A stretch of 64,000 nt of DNA, taken from NCBI GenBank assembly GCA_037176885.1, contig JAWWNJ010000034.1, positions 62,001 through 126,000 on the forward strand. Reading direction: 5' to 3'. The translations under genes and the position numbers were made by a program. Source of the DNA: Favolaschia claudopus (taxonomy: Eukaryota > Basidiomycota > Agaricomycetes > Agaricales > Mycenaceae). Positions within the stretch are counted from its first letter, which is position 1, and every line of letters begins with the position of its first letter. The notes beneath the pieces are model-generated. The model saw only the letters and a list, made by a program, of their open reading frames with translations. It searched no databases and had not been told where the DNA came from. This document shows, piece after piece, positions 1 to 12,539 of the stretch.

Positions 1-139
1 TCCGGGCTCCGATGAGGATGGGTTTTGGGGATCGCACAAATGGGAACGACCGTCTGGCGTACTGTAATTCGGGTGAAGACCCGTGTGCGCGGCACGCCAA
101 CCATCCCTGGCTCCTTCTCCCCTCATCCAAACCCCTTGC

Positions 140-2070
140 ATTTCATGGTCGTCTGCGATGCTCGCCACGTCATCCAGCACCGCCACAGCCGACGCACTCT
201 CCTCCGTCCTCCCCCTCGTGCAGGCGTTCTCCATCCTCTCGCTCCCCGCGGCATCGTGGGGGAGGGCGATGCGCTGCCTCTGCGTGCAGCTGATGGTGCT
301 CAATGTCTGCGGAAGGTCTTTCAGGGGTGGGCCAGGGTGGATTTGTGTGGAGGATCTTGGGTGGACTGGTCGGCGCGGGGATTGGCCTCTGAGTGTGAGG
401 CAGACTTGGGTGTCGTTTGGCGACTGCTACACGTGTCCTGCGTTCTTCCGAAGACGGTTGGGCCGTTAATCCTACTGGTGTGGATCGTCGCCGCTGCAGT
501 CTCGATTCGCGCGCTGTCTCCGCACGCGACTGCCTTGAAAACCTCTTGCGATAGCTTTCTGCTCGGACGACAGCGTTGTGGCGAACGCCCTCTTCGATGG
601 AGGTACGTATCGTCATCGTAGAAGCGTTTTCTCACTCGCCTCAATCTCTTCTATCCAGGGATTCAGCAAGTCTATGTATCGCTCCCTCAGCGTTTCTCAC
701 TCCTCGCTGTCTCTGACGCGTTCGCCTCGGGCGGTCGTGACGGGCGGCCCGAGTTACCTGTCCTTCCCAGCATCGACCCAGCGCTGGTCGAGTCGTCCCT
801 GCCTGCGGGGCGCACCGTCGCAGCACTCCGGTAACGACCGGCTACCAGGTTGCCGTACCTCAGAAGAGGAAGCATCGATCGTCGCCGGCGTTCGAGGCAG
901 CATCTGCTATTCGCCGCCCATGCTGAGAGAAATGAAGGCTTTCGAGGTCTAAGCATGCGGAGCTCCCCTCCAATGCGGTTCTCGTCGCGGGCCATTGATG
1001 TTGCTCTTCTCTCATGCATCTTCTCGTCCGCTGATCACCACGAAAACGAAAGTCAGCGTGCCATGCGCCTCCTCGGCACTTCCAGCTCATCGGTACCCTT
1101 CCCCTCCCCTCCATCCCTTCAAGCTCTCCAATAGTGGCCTTATCGTCCTCGACAGCCGCCACGTCATCCCGCACCGCGACACGCGACGTATGCTCTCCGT
1201 ATCACCGCCCACTACATCGTCGGGGAGCTCAATGCGCTGCCTCCATACCCCGGAAGACGGCCTCTCCGTAGCGAAGTTCTTCCCTCGAGGTATGCGTCTT
1301 CGGTGAGCTATTGACCCGCTCTTTTCTCACTGATCTCAATTTATTCTACTTTAGGTATCCAACGCGTCACGCACATCTATTTGTGTGTCCTTCCTTGTGC
1401 CCCTTTTCCACCCTTCGACCCCGCGTATCCTCTCCACCCCTCTCGTCCTCGTCTGCCGCCTCCACGGCCGCATCCTTCAATCTCGGAAGATAGTTGACTT
1501 GATTAACCCATCCACCTCTTCCTATTCCTCGCTTCCACAGACCGCGCGTCCCTTCGCGTGCTGAGCTAGGAATACGCAGTGCACTTTTACGCAGGCGTCA
1601 CCCGTACGCCCGCAGGTTGCTGATCAGTCTTGGGGCACCTACCTCTGCGCTTACGAGTGGCGGGCCGCCGATCCGCGGTGGATTCACTTCCTGGCGCACT
1701 TGGTGCTTGCCGCCAACGCCCCATGAGACGGGAAAGCGGTGCGACGTGGGCTCTCGCTAGCATCTGTGGTGATAGTGTACTCGTCTAAATCGACGATGCC
1801 ATCCACGCGCCGGACGATGGTATACCCCGCCGCGGGATGATCCAGCACGTATATCTCGTCGCTTTAACTGTCCTCCATCCCTCGAAGCCGGACCCGTCCA
1901 CCACAAACGTCCTCGCCATCCTCGATAGCGACTACGTCATTCGGCACCGCCACCGCCGAAACATATCCTTCGCTCCCCTGCTGCGTCCCGCCGTCCCGCG
2001 CCCTATCGCACCACATCGCGACATTGAGAAGGCTTATGCGCATGTCCTCCCCGTTGCTGATTACGCTTGA
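140..2070. repeat. Three diverged copies of a ~170-nt unit
   Basis: The plus strand carries three recognisable copies of one short unit, near 165-330, 1150-1290 and 1925-2060. Each contains a variant of the string cgtcatccagcaccgccac followed by a pyrimidine-rich, roughly codon-like stretch. Copies 1 and 2 also share a stretch ending in caatgcgctgcctc or a close variant. Conceptual translation of the shared part gives related peptides (HVIQHRHSRR, HVIPHRDTRR, YVIRHRHRR), so the copies may derive from coding exons. No complete reading frame or known domain survives, and the spacing differs (about 990 and 770 nt). This looks like decayed tandem duplication rather than a live gene. I do not recognise the ancestor. 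Confidence 0.45.
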
Positions 2071-3612
2071 TCTGTGGCGATGGTGGTCAGCGTGGGTCGA
2101 TAGCGAATGCGGGAGGGGGATGATTGCGAATGGATTTCTCTGCGTGAGGATTTCATGTGCATTGCAGCTCCCCGTGGCTATTGCTATTCGCGCTTCGTAT
2201 ACCTTCAGTGATGGTACTCCCGCCTCCAGAGTCCATACACAAGTCGTATCAGCGTTCTTTCTTCCTGTCCCAGCACGCCTAGGTTACATCTTAGCAGACG
2301 TTTGCTCGCAGCGTTCGCCGTGCTTCCTCACCCCTCCCTGTCACCGAAACATACCTAGCGTCGACGGTGGGGTGGATGATTTTTCGGTGTTCCTTGGCGG
2401 CCAGATCGAACGTCAAACGCGAATTTTTCTTCTTGTTGCCAAGTGCGGTAGCGAGTGCCCGTGGCACGCTTTACCTGCGTATTGGGCATATCTTCACCCT
2501 CTTCCTCTTCAACGTCTCCACTTGATTCATTCTGTCTTCGGCCTGCGTTACTTGTGCTTGACTCCTACTTCGTACAACACTATTCCAATTTATTTTGCTC
2601 AGATTCGTTATTGGCGATGTACAGTGGAGTTTCTTACACCATCCTCTTTTACTCCCAATGTTATTAGTCCTCGTACGAGTCTGTTTGTGACCTTCGGCAT
2701 CGAGTCGACGATTGTTTTTGCTTGGTCCCTTTCCCAGCACTCGGGCTTAGTCGGCCTACGTTGTCACTTAACTCTCCCCACCGCCTCGTCGTCGTCGTCT
2801 GCATCTTCAGCTCAATGTCTACGCGCAGATATGACGAGATGCTCTAGAATTCGACTGCGAACGTATTTGTTCTCAGGCCAGCTAATTTGGCGGGATTGAG
2901 AATACGATTCGGGAGATGGGTGACTCTTAACTTAGTCTCTTCGTATACTTAGTATGTGTTGTCCTTCCTTCATTCCGGTTTCGGATCCTCTTATAATTAT
3001 GAACTTTCGGAGGCTAAAACGACCGGAAGCGGTATCGTCAATGAAAATGCTGGATCATGAGTTCTATTTGGTACAAAATAATCAAATGCTACAAGTCACA
3101 GTGTGCCGAGCGAGCACTGATATTCTTTCAGCTCACTCCAACTACTACTACTGCCTGGACCCCCAAATCATCAAAACTCCCCACCTGCCTCGCCTCAGCG
3201 AAAACAATCGCTCGACTCTCCCCCGTCTTTGTCTCCGCCAATCCATTTCCATTTCCACTCTCTGTATCCGTGGTAGTACGGTAAGAGGAAGGCATGGTGA
3301 CCATGGCATGACCTCCGGTATGAAGTTGCTTTCGAACGTGGTCCCGCGAGTTGAGGCTGTTATATCGAAACAGCGTGTTTTTCATTATAAGTGAATTTGA
3401 TACCGTCAGATGCTGAATGGGAAGCAAGAACGAAAGACGCATACATTGACATGAAGCTCAGGCAGTGCACTGTAAGTAATTCCTGAGTCAGTATTTAGCT
3501 AGCGAACCGGCGTAGAATATATACGGACGTCGGACGAGGACGAAGAAAAATCTGAATTAGGATCATATGAGGTTTGGTTTGGGGTTTTTACTGAAGCAGG
3601 GTGGAATTGAGC
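2071..3612. other. No recognisable gene
   Basis: This stretch holds an open frame of about 290 codons (2024-2899, plus) and several shorter ones. None matches a family I know, and their composition (many Ser, Leu and Cys with no ordered motifs) looks like non-coding DNA read through. The sequence becomes more AT-rich after about 2900. No RNA gene or repeat was seen. Confidence 0.4.
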
Positions 3613-5002
3613 TCACGGTGCTTCATACAAAGTCGAAGGAGACACTGCTTCCTGATACATTCCAATGAGAACATAACCGCCGAAAATCGTCGAGTAACAG
3701 AGTAAAAGAGCCATACGTACCGCTACCAGATTGCCAATGGCAAACACCGTCGTGAGTGCCCCGCTGCTCACTGAGTAAGTGATCAGAGTATTCAGAGCCT
3801 TGTTGGTGCTGTATGAAGGAAACCCATCGCGTTTCAGCGTTCAAATTTATCGCTGCATCAACGGCACGTACCTTTGGAACTCAGATCTATTTGTGGACAA
3901 GTGGTACAGCATTGCACAGGCGACGATAATATCGGACGCCATGATGAATCCAAGTCCAGTGGCTGGGAATACCTTGGGAACTTCAACGCATGGTCTTTAC
4001 TCTTGTCGGCGAGCGATATATTTACCGTATTGTTATATGCCACTTTGCCCGTCGCCGACGTCGTGGAGAATGGTTCGGTTAAACTGATTCTGGTTGGTTA
4101 GCTTCTAGTTTTGAAAGTAGCGGCAGTTGAACGAGAAAGAACACAAACGTTTTGTGTGTGTACAGTGCGGCAAATGCTAGTTTTGCCCAGGGATTAACAG
4201 ATCTACGCGGATTCGAAGACGAACAGTAACTACCGAAGCCAACGAGAGCGCAGATCGCCTGGGAGTGAGAAGTGGTGGTTAATCGTGATACAGAAAAGCA
4301 ATGAAGCCGCTCACAATAAGTACAGGGATAACAATCCCTCTCGAAAACCTATAAATTCTCGACGCGTAAAAGAGCTGCACCATTGTCGCCACAGTGACTG
4401 CACAGTGAACAGAAGCTCAGTTATTCAATAGTGTATATAACACTATGTGGCTTACCGCCGAGAACAACTTGAACCTATCCGCAAATTTATACGCCGATTA
4501 ATTCGAATAATCAAGGTCAGGGAGAATACCAAGGCCTACCAAAAGCGTCCTGAAAACCGGAACGAATTGGATTCTCAAAGTCCCCATGTAACGTAGCACA
4601 CTCACCATGGTGGTTGTCCCAGGGCAGCGTAGTCTCCAAAATTCGAGACGACGATTCGGTAGAATGCATGCGATATGAAGGCGAGATGTAACGAATCCAT
4701 TAACAATAGCAGTACGACCTGAAAGCGAGCCCCGAGAAAAATCAACTCATGTCCTTGATTTGAAGACGCCAAAAAACGCACGAATAATTTCAAGGCTACT
4801 TGATCGCGCGAGGAATACCTCGTGAAGTAGAGATAAATCTGGAGGGAGGTCACTCCGAAAAGTCTGGCTCGGTCAAAACATTTATCTCCCATTCGAAATT
4901 GTGGCCGACTTACATCGAAGAGAGAATGAGGCCGATGAGGAATACCCCAAGCGTGTTGTCGAGAGGAATAAGAGTCGCTCGCGAGGTAAAGAGGTAGGCC
5001 AT
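3613..5002 (-). CDS. DUF6534-like seven-helix membrane protein
   Basis: A multi-exon minus-strand gene of the basidiomycete DUF6534-like integral membrane family, whose molecular function is unknown. The start ATG at 5002 begins MAYLFTSR, and exon 1 contains PLDNTLGVFLIGLILSS, the typical first helix. After an intron (donor near 4913) comes LFGVTSLQIYLYFTRY. The next exon (from 4718) encodes VVLLLLMDSLHLAFISH and the family-typical SNFGDYAAL. Further exons give VQLFYASRIYRFSRG, then GFIMASDIIVACAMLYHLS, then NTLITYSVSSGALTTVFAIG near the C-terminus. I count seven or eight short introns, so exon borders in the middle (4060-4500) are approximate. No disabling change was found. A second family member lies at 54982-56291. 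The family assignment rests on motif order, not on a search. Confidence 0.72.
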
Positions 5003-6678
5003 TGTATGAGTTGGGAGATGAGCAGCGGGTGAGCGAAGTGGCGCCACGAATTTATCCTATCAAGGAGTTTTAAATTCAGCCACGAGTCGGCTTCGAGCTA
5101 TAGTTATGCGACTTCTTACATCGATCCATCATGTTCTTGTTGGGAAGTTGTCAAGAAGACCTAATATGGTTGTTTTTACCTTCGGGATTCGAATCGAATA
5201 ACGGAACAAATACGCACGGGCAGGAATAGACGACCCACGAGCCGAAACATCTCCCGCCAGATGTTCGAGACGCTGCCTGCGGGATAGAATTGAAGTCAAG
5301 AAAAAAGTCCAAGAGGAACATTTTGGCTGTCAAGGGCTGATATTCAGAGGCCGACCCAATTCATAGCGAGGCAACGGGAAGCCGGGTCTGAGGTCCACCA
5401 TAGTGACAGATATTCGGACAGCGCTGCTCTTCACCATAATTCGAAGATGTGGCCAATGTCCGATGCCGAGGAACGGGGGAAGAACACTGAGGTTGAAATT
5501 AGAGTCTCTCCATGGGAATCGGGCTTGACATTCAATTTTGTTTGCGAGAAGAGCTGTATTACGGGCTACAGCCGTTCCGCGTCGAATATTCGGATAGCTG
5601 TACATTGATCCAGATTTCCACATCACTGGGACTTAGATGGAACTGAGGAGCAGAAAATTGAGGCATGACGAACCGCTCAGCCCGACCCCCCTTCAAAGTC
5701 TTTTGAATACAAGTTCTACAAAGCCTTAGCAAGTTCCGATGCCGTTAGTGCCGGGACGATTGAAAATCATTCTCCTGCCAGCCTTGACAATACTTCAATA
5801 GGCAAAATCTTCAGAGTTTGAGGGCGAGACGAACCGAGATGACCCCAACTTGAAGAACAAGGTGCGGCCGGCGCCAAAGGACCTCTCAAACCAATCTCAA
5901 ACTTGAAGATTTTACGATGGAAACGGGATGGGAAATGCTCCATGTGCATAAGCTGTAGCTGCGAAGCATCAGGTACACTCAACACAATGGTTTCGAGCCC
6001 GAACTTTTGTCAACGAGAAACAGCGGTGATGGTTTGTGCAAAGGGAGTGTCGGTCTGCCTCGGCCGAAGATAACTTTAGATTTCTCAGGAGCACGTGTCC
6101 GACAACCTGCAATCCTCTCAACAAATACTGGCGACGATCAAGAATTCACAAAATGACGAGGGAATTTTCGCAAAAAAATCAGATTTTAACTGCCTATAAT
6201 CGAATATACAGTACCTGGTTATAACTGTACTTGATCAGAGTCTATAGGCCGGTTATAGGCACTTAAAGAAAGATTTGGGGGCGCACGAAGGGGGTCCATG
6301 ACCTTCCGTGCTGGCTTACTATAACCAGCCTATGAGCCCTGCTTAAAGTCATGCCAAGTCATAATCCGGTATACTGGAAAACCGATTGTTGCGACACAGT
6401 GTCTTGGACAGCATCCACTATTGATCCACTACATGCTTTTCTCTGATCTCAACCAGAACAATGTTGGACGTCAAACTCGGGGCAAAAACGTGCTCAGAAT
6501 TAGCTCCAACGTTTCAACATCCAGCAATCTCAAATAAGTTCCAGCCTTTGCCTTCAGTTTTGGAATCCGGACGGCACCCAAGTTGAACCACCGCATGAAT
6601 GTTCCCACGTCAAATCCACATCAATTGTTTCGTGATTGCTCTTGCTCTCTGCTCTCATCATCGCAAAATACCGCTCGA
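5003..6678. other. Intergenic, no recognisable gene
   Basis: About 1.7 kb between the minus-strand membrane-protein gene and the plus-strand MYND gene, so it must hold two divergent promoters. Minus-strand open frames of 60-98 codons occur (5151-5985), but they do not join into a product I can recognise. A small inverted repeat at 6242-6336 is listed separately. Confidence 0.4.
6242..6336. repeat. Imperfect inverted repeat (hairpin potential)
   Basis: The arm ctataggccggttatag (from 6242) pairs imperfectly with ctataaccagcctatgag (6319-6336) across a spacer of about 60 nt. A related half-site, cctggttataactg, lies just upstream. It could be the remnant of a small inverted-repeat element or a structured untranslated region of the MYND gene downstream. 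No target-site duplication was evident. Confidence 0.4.
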
Positions 6679-8743
6679 ATGCACCCTTTACTACATCTCC
6701 AGAATCTCAAGAAACTTCCTGAAGATGCTCTGGTTCGTTTGAGATCATTCCAATTGATAGAATTCGACCCTCACTTCACTCAGAAAATAGCAAACACGGT
6801 GACGGTCGCTTTTCCCCAACGCCCCCTCCAGTGCAGAGCTCTTCGACTTCTTCCAGCTCACCAAGGTCGACGCGAAACTGGAATATCTCCCCATTTATTA
6901 TCACGTCCTGGATCCGCGCCGTATCCCGACACCCGAAGAACTTGAAGACCCAAACATCGTGACCCACGGCAACCTGGCGGCAACACTGCTGTGCACGAAT
7001 CCTCTATTTCGAACGCTTGTGCCCCCGGATGTTCTCCCAGACTTGTGGCCGCACCTCTGGCCGTGGATCGACTTCATCTTTACCTTTGACGATTTTCTTA
7101 CCGAGAATATCAAATGGTTCTTCCCTGCGCCGATGTATTTCAACTTCATCTACTTCTGCTCGGCGATGTGGGATCACGGAGAAAACAAGGACATCATAGT
7201 GTCCAATCCGCGCTGTGCTGCTATTGCCATTCGGGCTTGGGCTTGGTTGCTGGATCACGACGATGTTCTTGAACGAGGCAGACACATCCTCATCATCCAG
7301 AGTATCATACATCAGAGCGGTGCTACGTTGGACGACATTCTGGACGCTGTCGAAGGACGCTTGGACGAGATCGCTCGGCTCGTTATGCGGCAGTGCGCAC
7401 CGTTGGTTCCACTGAACCAGAAACCCATTACGTTCCAGATGGACCAAGAAGAAAATACTTGGCTGCTCGAATATGCGGTCGGTATCGTGGCTTGTCTGGA
7501 TCAGGTCACCAACCACAGCATTGCCGCATCTAGACGGCTGTGTACGGCTCTGGTTTCGTTCGGATTCGTCGAAACACTCACCGCGAGTTGCTACGGACTG
7601 TCGCTCTCTTCCAACGGGCTATCGCACGCCCAAAGGAGGGCCATCCACGGGTTTCTCAGCATACTCATCGGGATCTTCGAAGGACCCAAGGGAAGCGAAG
7701 CGCTTCAGCTCTCCGTCGAGACCGGTCTGCTCAATGTTGTTTTACAACACGCGCAGTGGCCACCATCTCACGTAGTCCACGAGGATTTAGTCTTGTTGAT
7801 GAAAGAGCTACTTCCTCGGTCAACAATCTATTATCACACTCTTTCAAAATTTCGACCCCTTGTACCTATGCTTGAAATCGTCGACAAAACACCGCAGATT
7901 TTCAGGGTCGACAGTGTTTACGATGCTTGGAAAAGCTTCTCCGAGCTCTGCCGCGAACGCCTTCGTGCTCAGGCGGTGTTCGATTCCAAAGTCGGCCCTT
8001 TTAGTCGCGCATGCGATAATGTGGAGGTTCAGTTATTGAATGATTCATCTCCTCTTTAATCTGATCTCATTCCTTTCGCAGTGCGGGAAATTACTTCCAA
8101 AAAATACCTTCAAACGCTGCGCGGGCTGCAGTTCGGTATTATATTGCTCTCGCGAGTGTCAGCGCGTGGATTGGCGTTCTGGGCATCGCAATGCTTGCAT
8201 CTGGCATCTGTCTAATCGACACCGTACGTTATTCCGTGCCAATTTGCCTGCGAATCTCGAACTTTTGCAGGTATACGCGTCATATTCAGTGCGAAAGAAT
8301 ATTCATTCCTTCGCTTCCTCATGCAGCTGGACTATTGCTCTCAGAAATCAACCTTTGTCGCTCATCTCTTTCGCCACTGGGCCTCCAACCCGAACGAGAC
8401 CGTCGCTTCCCTCTTCGATTATCGCTCGGGTCGCATCGAAGTGACCTGTTTCGGAGCTGACCTGGATGAGGCCGATGACTCGGAGATCTGCGATTCAGAA
8501 TATTACAAGGATATCGAGAAACGAGTCGAACGCAGCGCCGGTCGTATGACTCTCGATGTTATGCGTGTGCCGTATGGTACGGGATATCGTGATCTCATCC
8601 TTCCGTTGCGGAGGGAAACTGGAAGAATAGAGGCTGACTTGAAGAGAATCAGTCAAGCTATGGGCTCAAGTTTCAAAATTTCTCCCCAGCTATACGACGT
8701 AATTGAGAGCGCGATGAGGGAAGAAGGGCAAGTCACAAGATAG
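6679..8743 (+). CDS. MYND zinc-finger protein, paralogue 1 (frame break)
   Basis: Starts MHPLLHLQNLKKLP and is a close paralogue of the next gene. Proposed structure: exon 1 6679-8026, exon 2 8082-8223, exon 3 8271-8743, with both introns at the same positions and phases as in the neighbour. The MYND finger spans the first splice junction: ACDNVE then CGKLLPKNTFKRC, CSSVLYCSREC, DWRSGHRNAC. MYND fingers are Zn-binding protein-interaction modules. The long N-terminal part (about 450 residues) is a mostly helical domain shared with basidiomycete MYND proteins of unknown role. The frame is broken by one extra base in the run ttttcccc at 6810-6817. Removing one base restores collinearity with the paralogue and gives about 653 residues against 655 there. 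This may be a recent mutation or a sequencing error. Confidence 0.8.
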
Positions 8744-8973
8744 AAAATCTGATAGCTACATAGTATATTCTATGCTGACCTTAATGTCAAGTTACTCATC
8801 TTCTATCTTCCCAATAACCTAGACTTTGAACGACTGTGAAACGATTCAATCGAAGTTCAAGGTGCACGGAATCTGCCATCATATTCGCAGTCGGAAGAAT
8901 TTCCCGTCGCATCAGCGGATCTGATCATTCCGCTTTTCTCAGAGCTCTTGTCTTCCCCCATCTTCTCGACGCC

Positions 8974-11043
8974 ATGCATCCTTTGCTACAACTCAAGGCT
9001 CTGAAGAATCTACCACTACGCGATAGGGTGCGGCAAAGTATTGTGGTCCATCTTCGCATCCTCATCCCGTGTAATCAGAGCCTCGCAAATTCGATGACGC
9101 CGGCGTATCCGAAGCCTCCATCGTCAGACCAACTGACTCGTTTTTCTGAAAAACTGCGTACGCTTTCGGGTGAACAAAACCTCATTTACCTTCCAATCGT
9201 CCACCATCTCCTGGATCCTCGGCGCATTCCAAATATCGCAGCACTGGAAGGCCAGGATGCGGAGGCTGTCGACCACATTTTGGCAGCTATCATGTGTACG
9301 GGACCCTTGTTTTCGACGCCCGTGCCGCGGGATGCTTTTCCTGAAGTTTGGACACGCTTGTGGTCTTGGATTGATTTTATCTCAACATACTTTGACTTTC
9401 TGCGCACCCACATCCACTGGCTCTCAGAGGAAAAGCTCTACATCGCGTTGATCTGCTTCCTTCACCAGATGTCGCTCCACCCCGTTAATCAGCGCATCAT
9501 TGTATCTACGCCAGGGTGCCCTCTGATTGCGATTCGCGCCTGGGCTTTCGTACTGGATATCGGGGATTTATTAAACAAGCAAAGGGAGCTCTCCACTATT
9601 CATGAGATCATACTTGACAGCAACGTAGCCCTGGACGATGTTCTGGATGCAGTGGATGGACAAGTGGATCGAATTGCGCATCTTGTAATGCAGCAGATTT
9701 CTCCATTGGTCCGCCTTGCACCGAAATCCCTTCAAGTTCGATCTCGAATCGACGAAACACAAAATGCATGGCTGCTTCAATATGCCATCAACATCGTCTT
9801 GGCTCTCGATCAAATCGTCAGTGGAAGCCCTGGCGATTCGAGGCGGTTATGTTCCGCGCTGGTGCCGCTGGGATTTGTTGAAATTGTCACGGCCTGTGCC
9901 TGCTCACTTGTGATGGATTCTTCGAATCTATCCGACGGAGCGATGGATATCGCGAACTCCTGCATCGCTATGCTATGCTCTATTTTCCAGGGGCCGAGTA
10001 TACACGATGCACTACGGCTGGCTATCAAGCATGGTCTCTTGACCCTAATTCCCCCCTGCGCGCGATGGCTGCCAAATCAGCCTGTACACAATAATCTATA
10101 TAACCTGATGAAGGATTATCTTTGTGAATCGATGGTGCGGTATAACATCCTCGAAACGCTGGAGCCATTTCAAGATCTGCTGCAACGAGCCGAACACGAG
10201 TCGGCATCGTTTTCAGTCCCGAACGTCCGAAACTTATGGACGGCATTCAGCAAGCTCGGGCGCGAACGATTTCATATTCGACGCCAGTTTGACCGAAGCC
10301 CCCGGATTCGAGCCTGTGATAACGTGGAGGTTGGTGAGATCTGTTGCTTTCTTCGACAGTGCTCTAATCGTGTGTCTTTAGTGCGGAAAACTCTGCCCTA
10401 AGTCTATGCTCAGATGCTGTTCCGGGTGCAGTACATTACTGTACTGTTCCCGAGAATGCCAAGTCGCAGATTGGCAGTCGGGCCACCGCCGATCTTGTAT
10501 CTGGCATCTATCGAACCGTAATCGTCTGTCCTCCTTTTGTGAATATGTACATCCTCTCACCCCCAGGACATAGGCGTTCGCGCGCAATTCAGTCCTAAAG
10601 AATACTCATTCCTGCGCTTTCTTCTGCAGCACGACTACCTTTCTAGAAGACTGGAATTCGTTGAAGAGCTCACCCGATGTTGGGTGGTCAGTCCTCAAGG
10701 GCTGTTCGTCTCCGTGTATGATTATCCCAACAATCGATCCTCTGAAGTGGTCCTCAAATTTTCCGACTCCGACATCGCTGACCGAATGGTCTGTCCAGAG
10801 TATTATCTGGATATCAAAGCACGTGTTGAACGTAGCGCTGGACGCATGGCTCTCGATATCATGCGCGTGTACCATAGGGGAAAGTCCACCGATCTTATCA
10901 TCCCGCTGCGAAGAGGAAAGGGAGACATGGAAGCGTCGTTGAGGAATCTTGCTGGCTCTTTTGTGCCGGGTCATCTTCCACCGCCCAATTTCCGTGGAAT
11001 TCTACGTAGAGCGCTGCAGGAGGAGGGGCAAACGACGAGATGA
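8974..11043 (+). CDS. MYND zinc-finger protein, paralogue 2
   Basis: About 655 residues in three exons: 8974-10329, 10382-10523 and 10574-11043. The ATG at 8974 (MHPLLQLKALKNLP) aligns with the start of paralogue 1, so upstream in-frame codons are ignored. Residues 1-450 form the helical N-terminal region, including LIYLPIVHHLLDPRR and FPEVWTRLWSWIDFI. The MYND finger follows at about 447-490 (ACDNVE, CGKLCPKSMLRCCSGC, LLYCSREC, ADWQSGHRRSC). A C-terminal domain carries YYLDIKARVERSAGRMALDI and ends EEGQTTR. The second intron could also end at an AG seven bases earlier, but the acceptor at 10573 keeps the frame and matches paralogue 1. The gene lies 230 bp downstream of paralogue 1 on the same strand, so the pair is a tandem duplication. 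Function unknown; MYND proteins usually act as adaptors or regulators. Confidence 0.85.
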
Positions 11044-12539
11044 TTTTGAATCCTATTGACTGAGTACTAGTGTCGCTTGTTTGACCTTATGAAACTATGT
11101 CAACGCGTGGCAGGTTCGGGATAAACGACTAGACAACCAAATATACGGAATACTCGTGAGTTCGAATTCTTCATTCTATGATTCATAGTACGTCTACATT
11201 CGAATGAAGTCTAAACACCGTTGAACAAACCCGAACAGTTCCCAAAATACCTACTGCAGACGATATTTACCTATCACACATTGACAAGCCTTCTTAGCTT
11301 TCAGTAGTTTGGCACGTAGGTAAGTATTAGCATTTGCACGGCGAAAGAACCAACAACGTGCAAACGGAAACAAAATCGAGGAATTGTCTTCGGTGTTAAA
11401 ATGCTTGCGCTCTTCTCGGAAGCCTCATTTACTCTACACTCAAAATCTGCTACAACGCTTGCTCCGCTCTGGACATAATCACCGCCGTCGAGTTACGATA
11501 CAGCGACGAAGGACTTATAGAATCAGCTATCATGAACACGGTCAATCGAAACTCCTCAAAATCCGCACAGAAACCTACTTACAATGTTCGAAGTACTCGG
11601 AAGTCAAATTCCCTGAAATTTTGCCCCATTATCGAAAGAATTTCACGACACTGTGCTTACGTCAGCAACGGTATTGACCAAAATGTCAACCTCGTCAGCG
11701 ATAGGTGAGCGCGGCGGGGATGAGGCACGCTCCAAAATCACCGCAGGTGGTTGGAGTATCGGGGGTTATGAGCACGAGACCGAGAACTAGAGCCAGTGTG
11801 AGTTATTTCTCCCTATCCTTTCCCAGTGCTTACCACTCTTCCCACTACCAACGACATCCTCGACAGCGCTGAGCCGCGTAGCTCCGCCGGAGTGGCACGC
11901 CGTTAAAATCCGATACGTCCCGCGTGAAACGAGACCCGTCGGATTGTGAGGTCGTCGTCCCAAAAAGGAAGGAGGCAAGGCGGAAAGCCAGACAGGTAGA
12001 GCATCGTTGTGAAGACTCGACTGGATGCCGGTGAGCGTACGCTTTCGGTAGGCATCGAACACGTGTACCTGGCGGCGAACGGGAAGCTCTCATGGCGTAG
12101 GATACCCGCCAGGGACGTGCGGCGCCTTGTATCTATTGCAGAATCGTAAGCCAGCCCTAGGTGTGAAAATCGATCGTACCCAACGCTGCTTCTTATCCTT
12201 CCCCAGGCCGATGAGTAGCGAAGCAAACGAGGCCGGCCGAATTCGACGCACTTGACGCTAGCGTCAGCATACACCCGCCCTTATCCTTGAGGTATAGCGC
12301 AGCATCCGCGGGACGAGGATACGCCCACGCCTTTGCCCAGCAATCGTACGCGTACACCGGTACTAGTAGTCGAGCGACGGCAGGCTGCAGAAACCAAGTC
12401 AGCGCCGCGTCGCCTCGCTTCCCAATGGGACGTACAGATCATCATCCCCCTGCAGAGCACCTATAATCATTCCCCGCCTCCTCGACAAAGATAGATCCAA
12501 CGCACACCACACCCACCAAGCACCTCAATCCACCGCGCC
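11044..12539. other. No recognisable gene
   Basis: Only short open frames are present. A plus-strand stretch near 11470-11700 reads LDIITAVELRYSDEG, which faintly recalls the DUF6534 helix ASDIIVACAMLYH, but neighbouring exons are missing and I do not call it. Minus-strand frames of 82-123 codons (11787-12274) match nothing I know. From about 11.8 kb the sequence becomes GC-richer. Confidence 0.35.

Noticed and set aside
2024..2899. 291-codon plus frame
   Set aside because: No motif, irregular composition and no conserved splice structure. It overlaps decayed repeats.
11384..11700. Possible third DUF6534 gene
   Set aside because: Only one weakly similar segment (LDIITAVELRY); the other helices and splice sites are absent.
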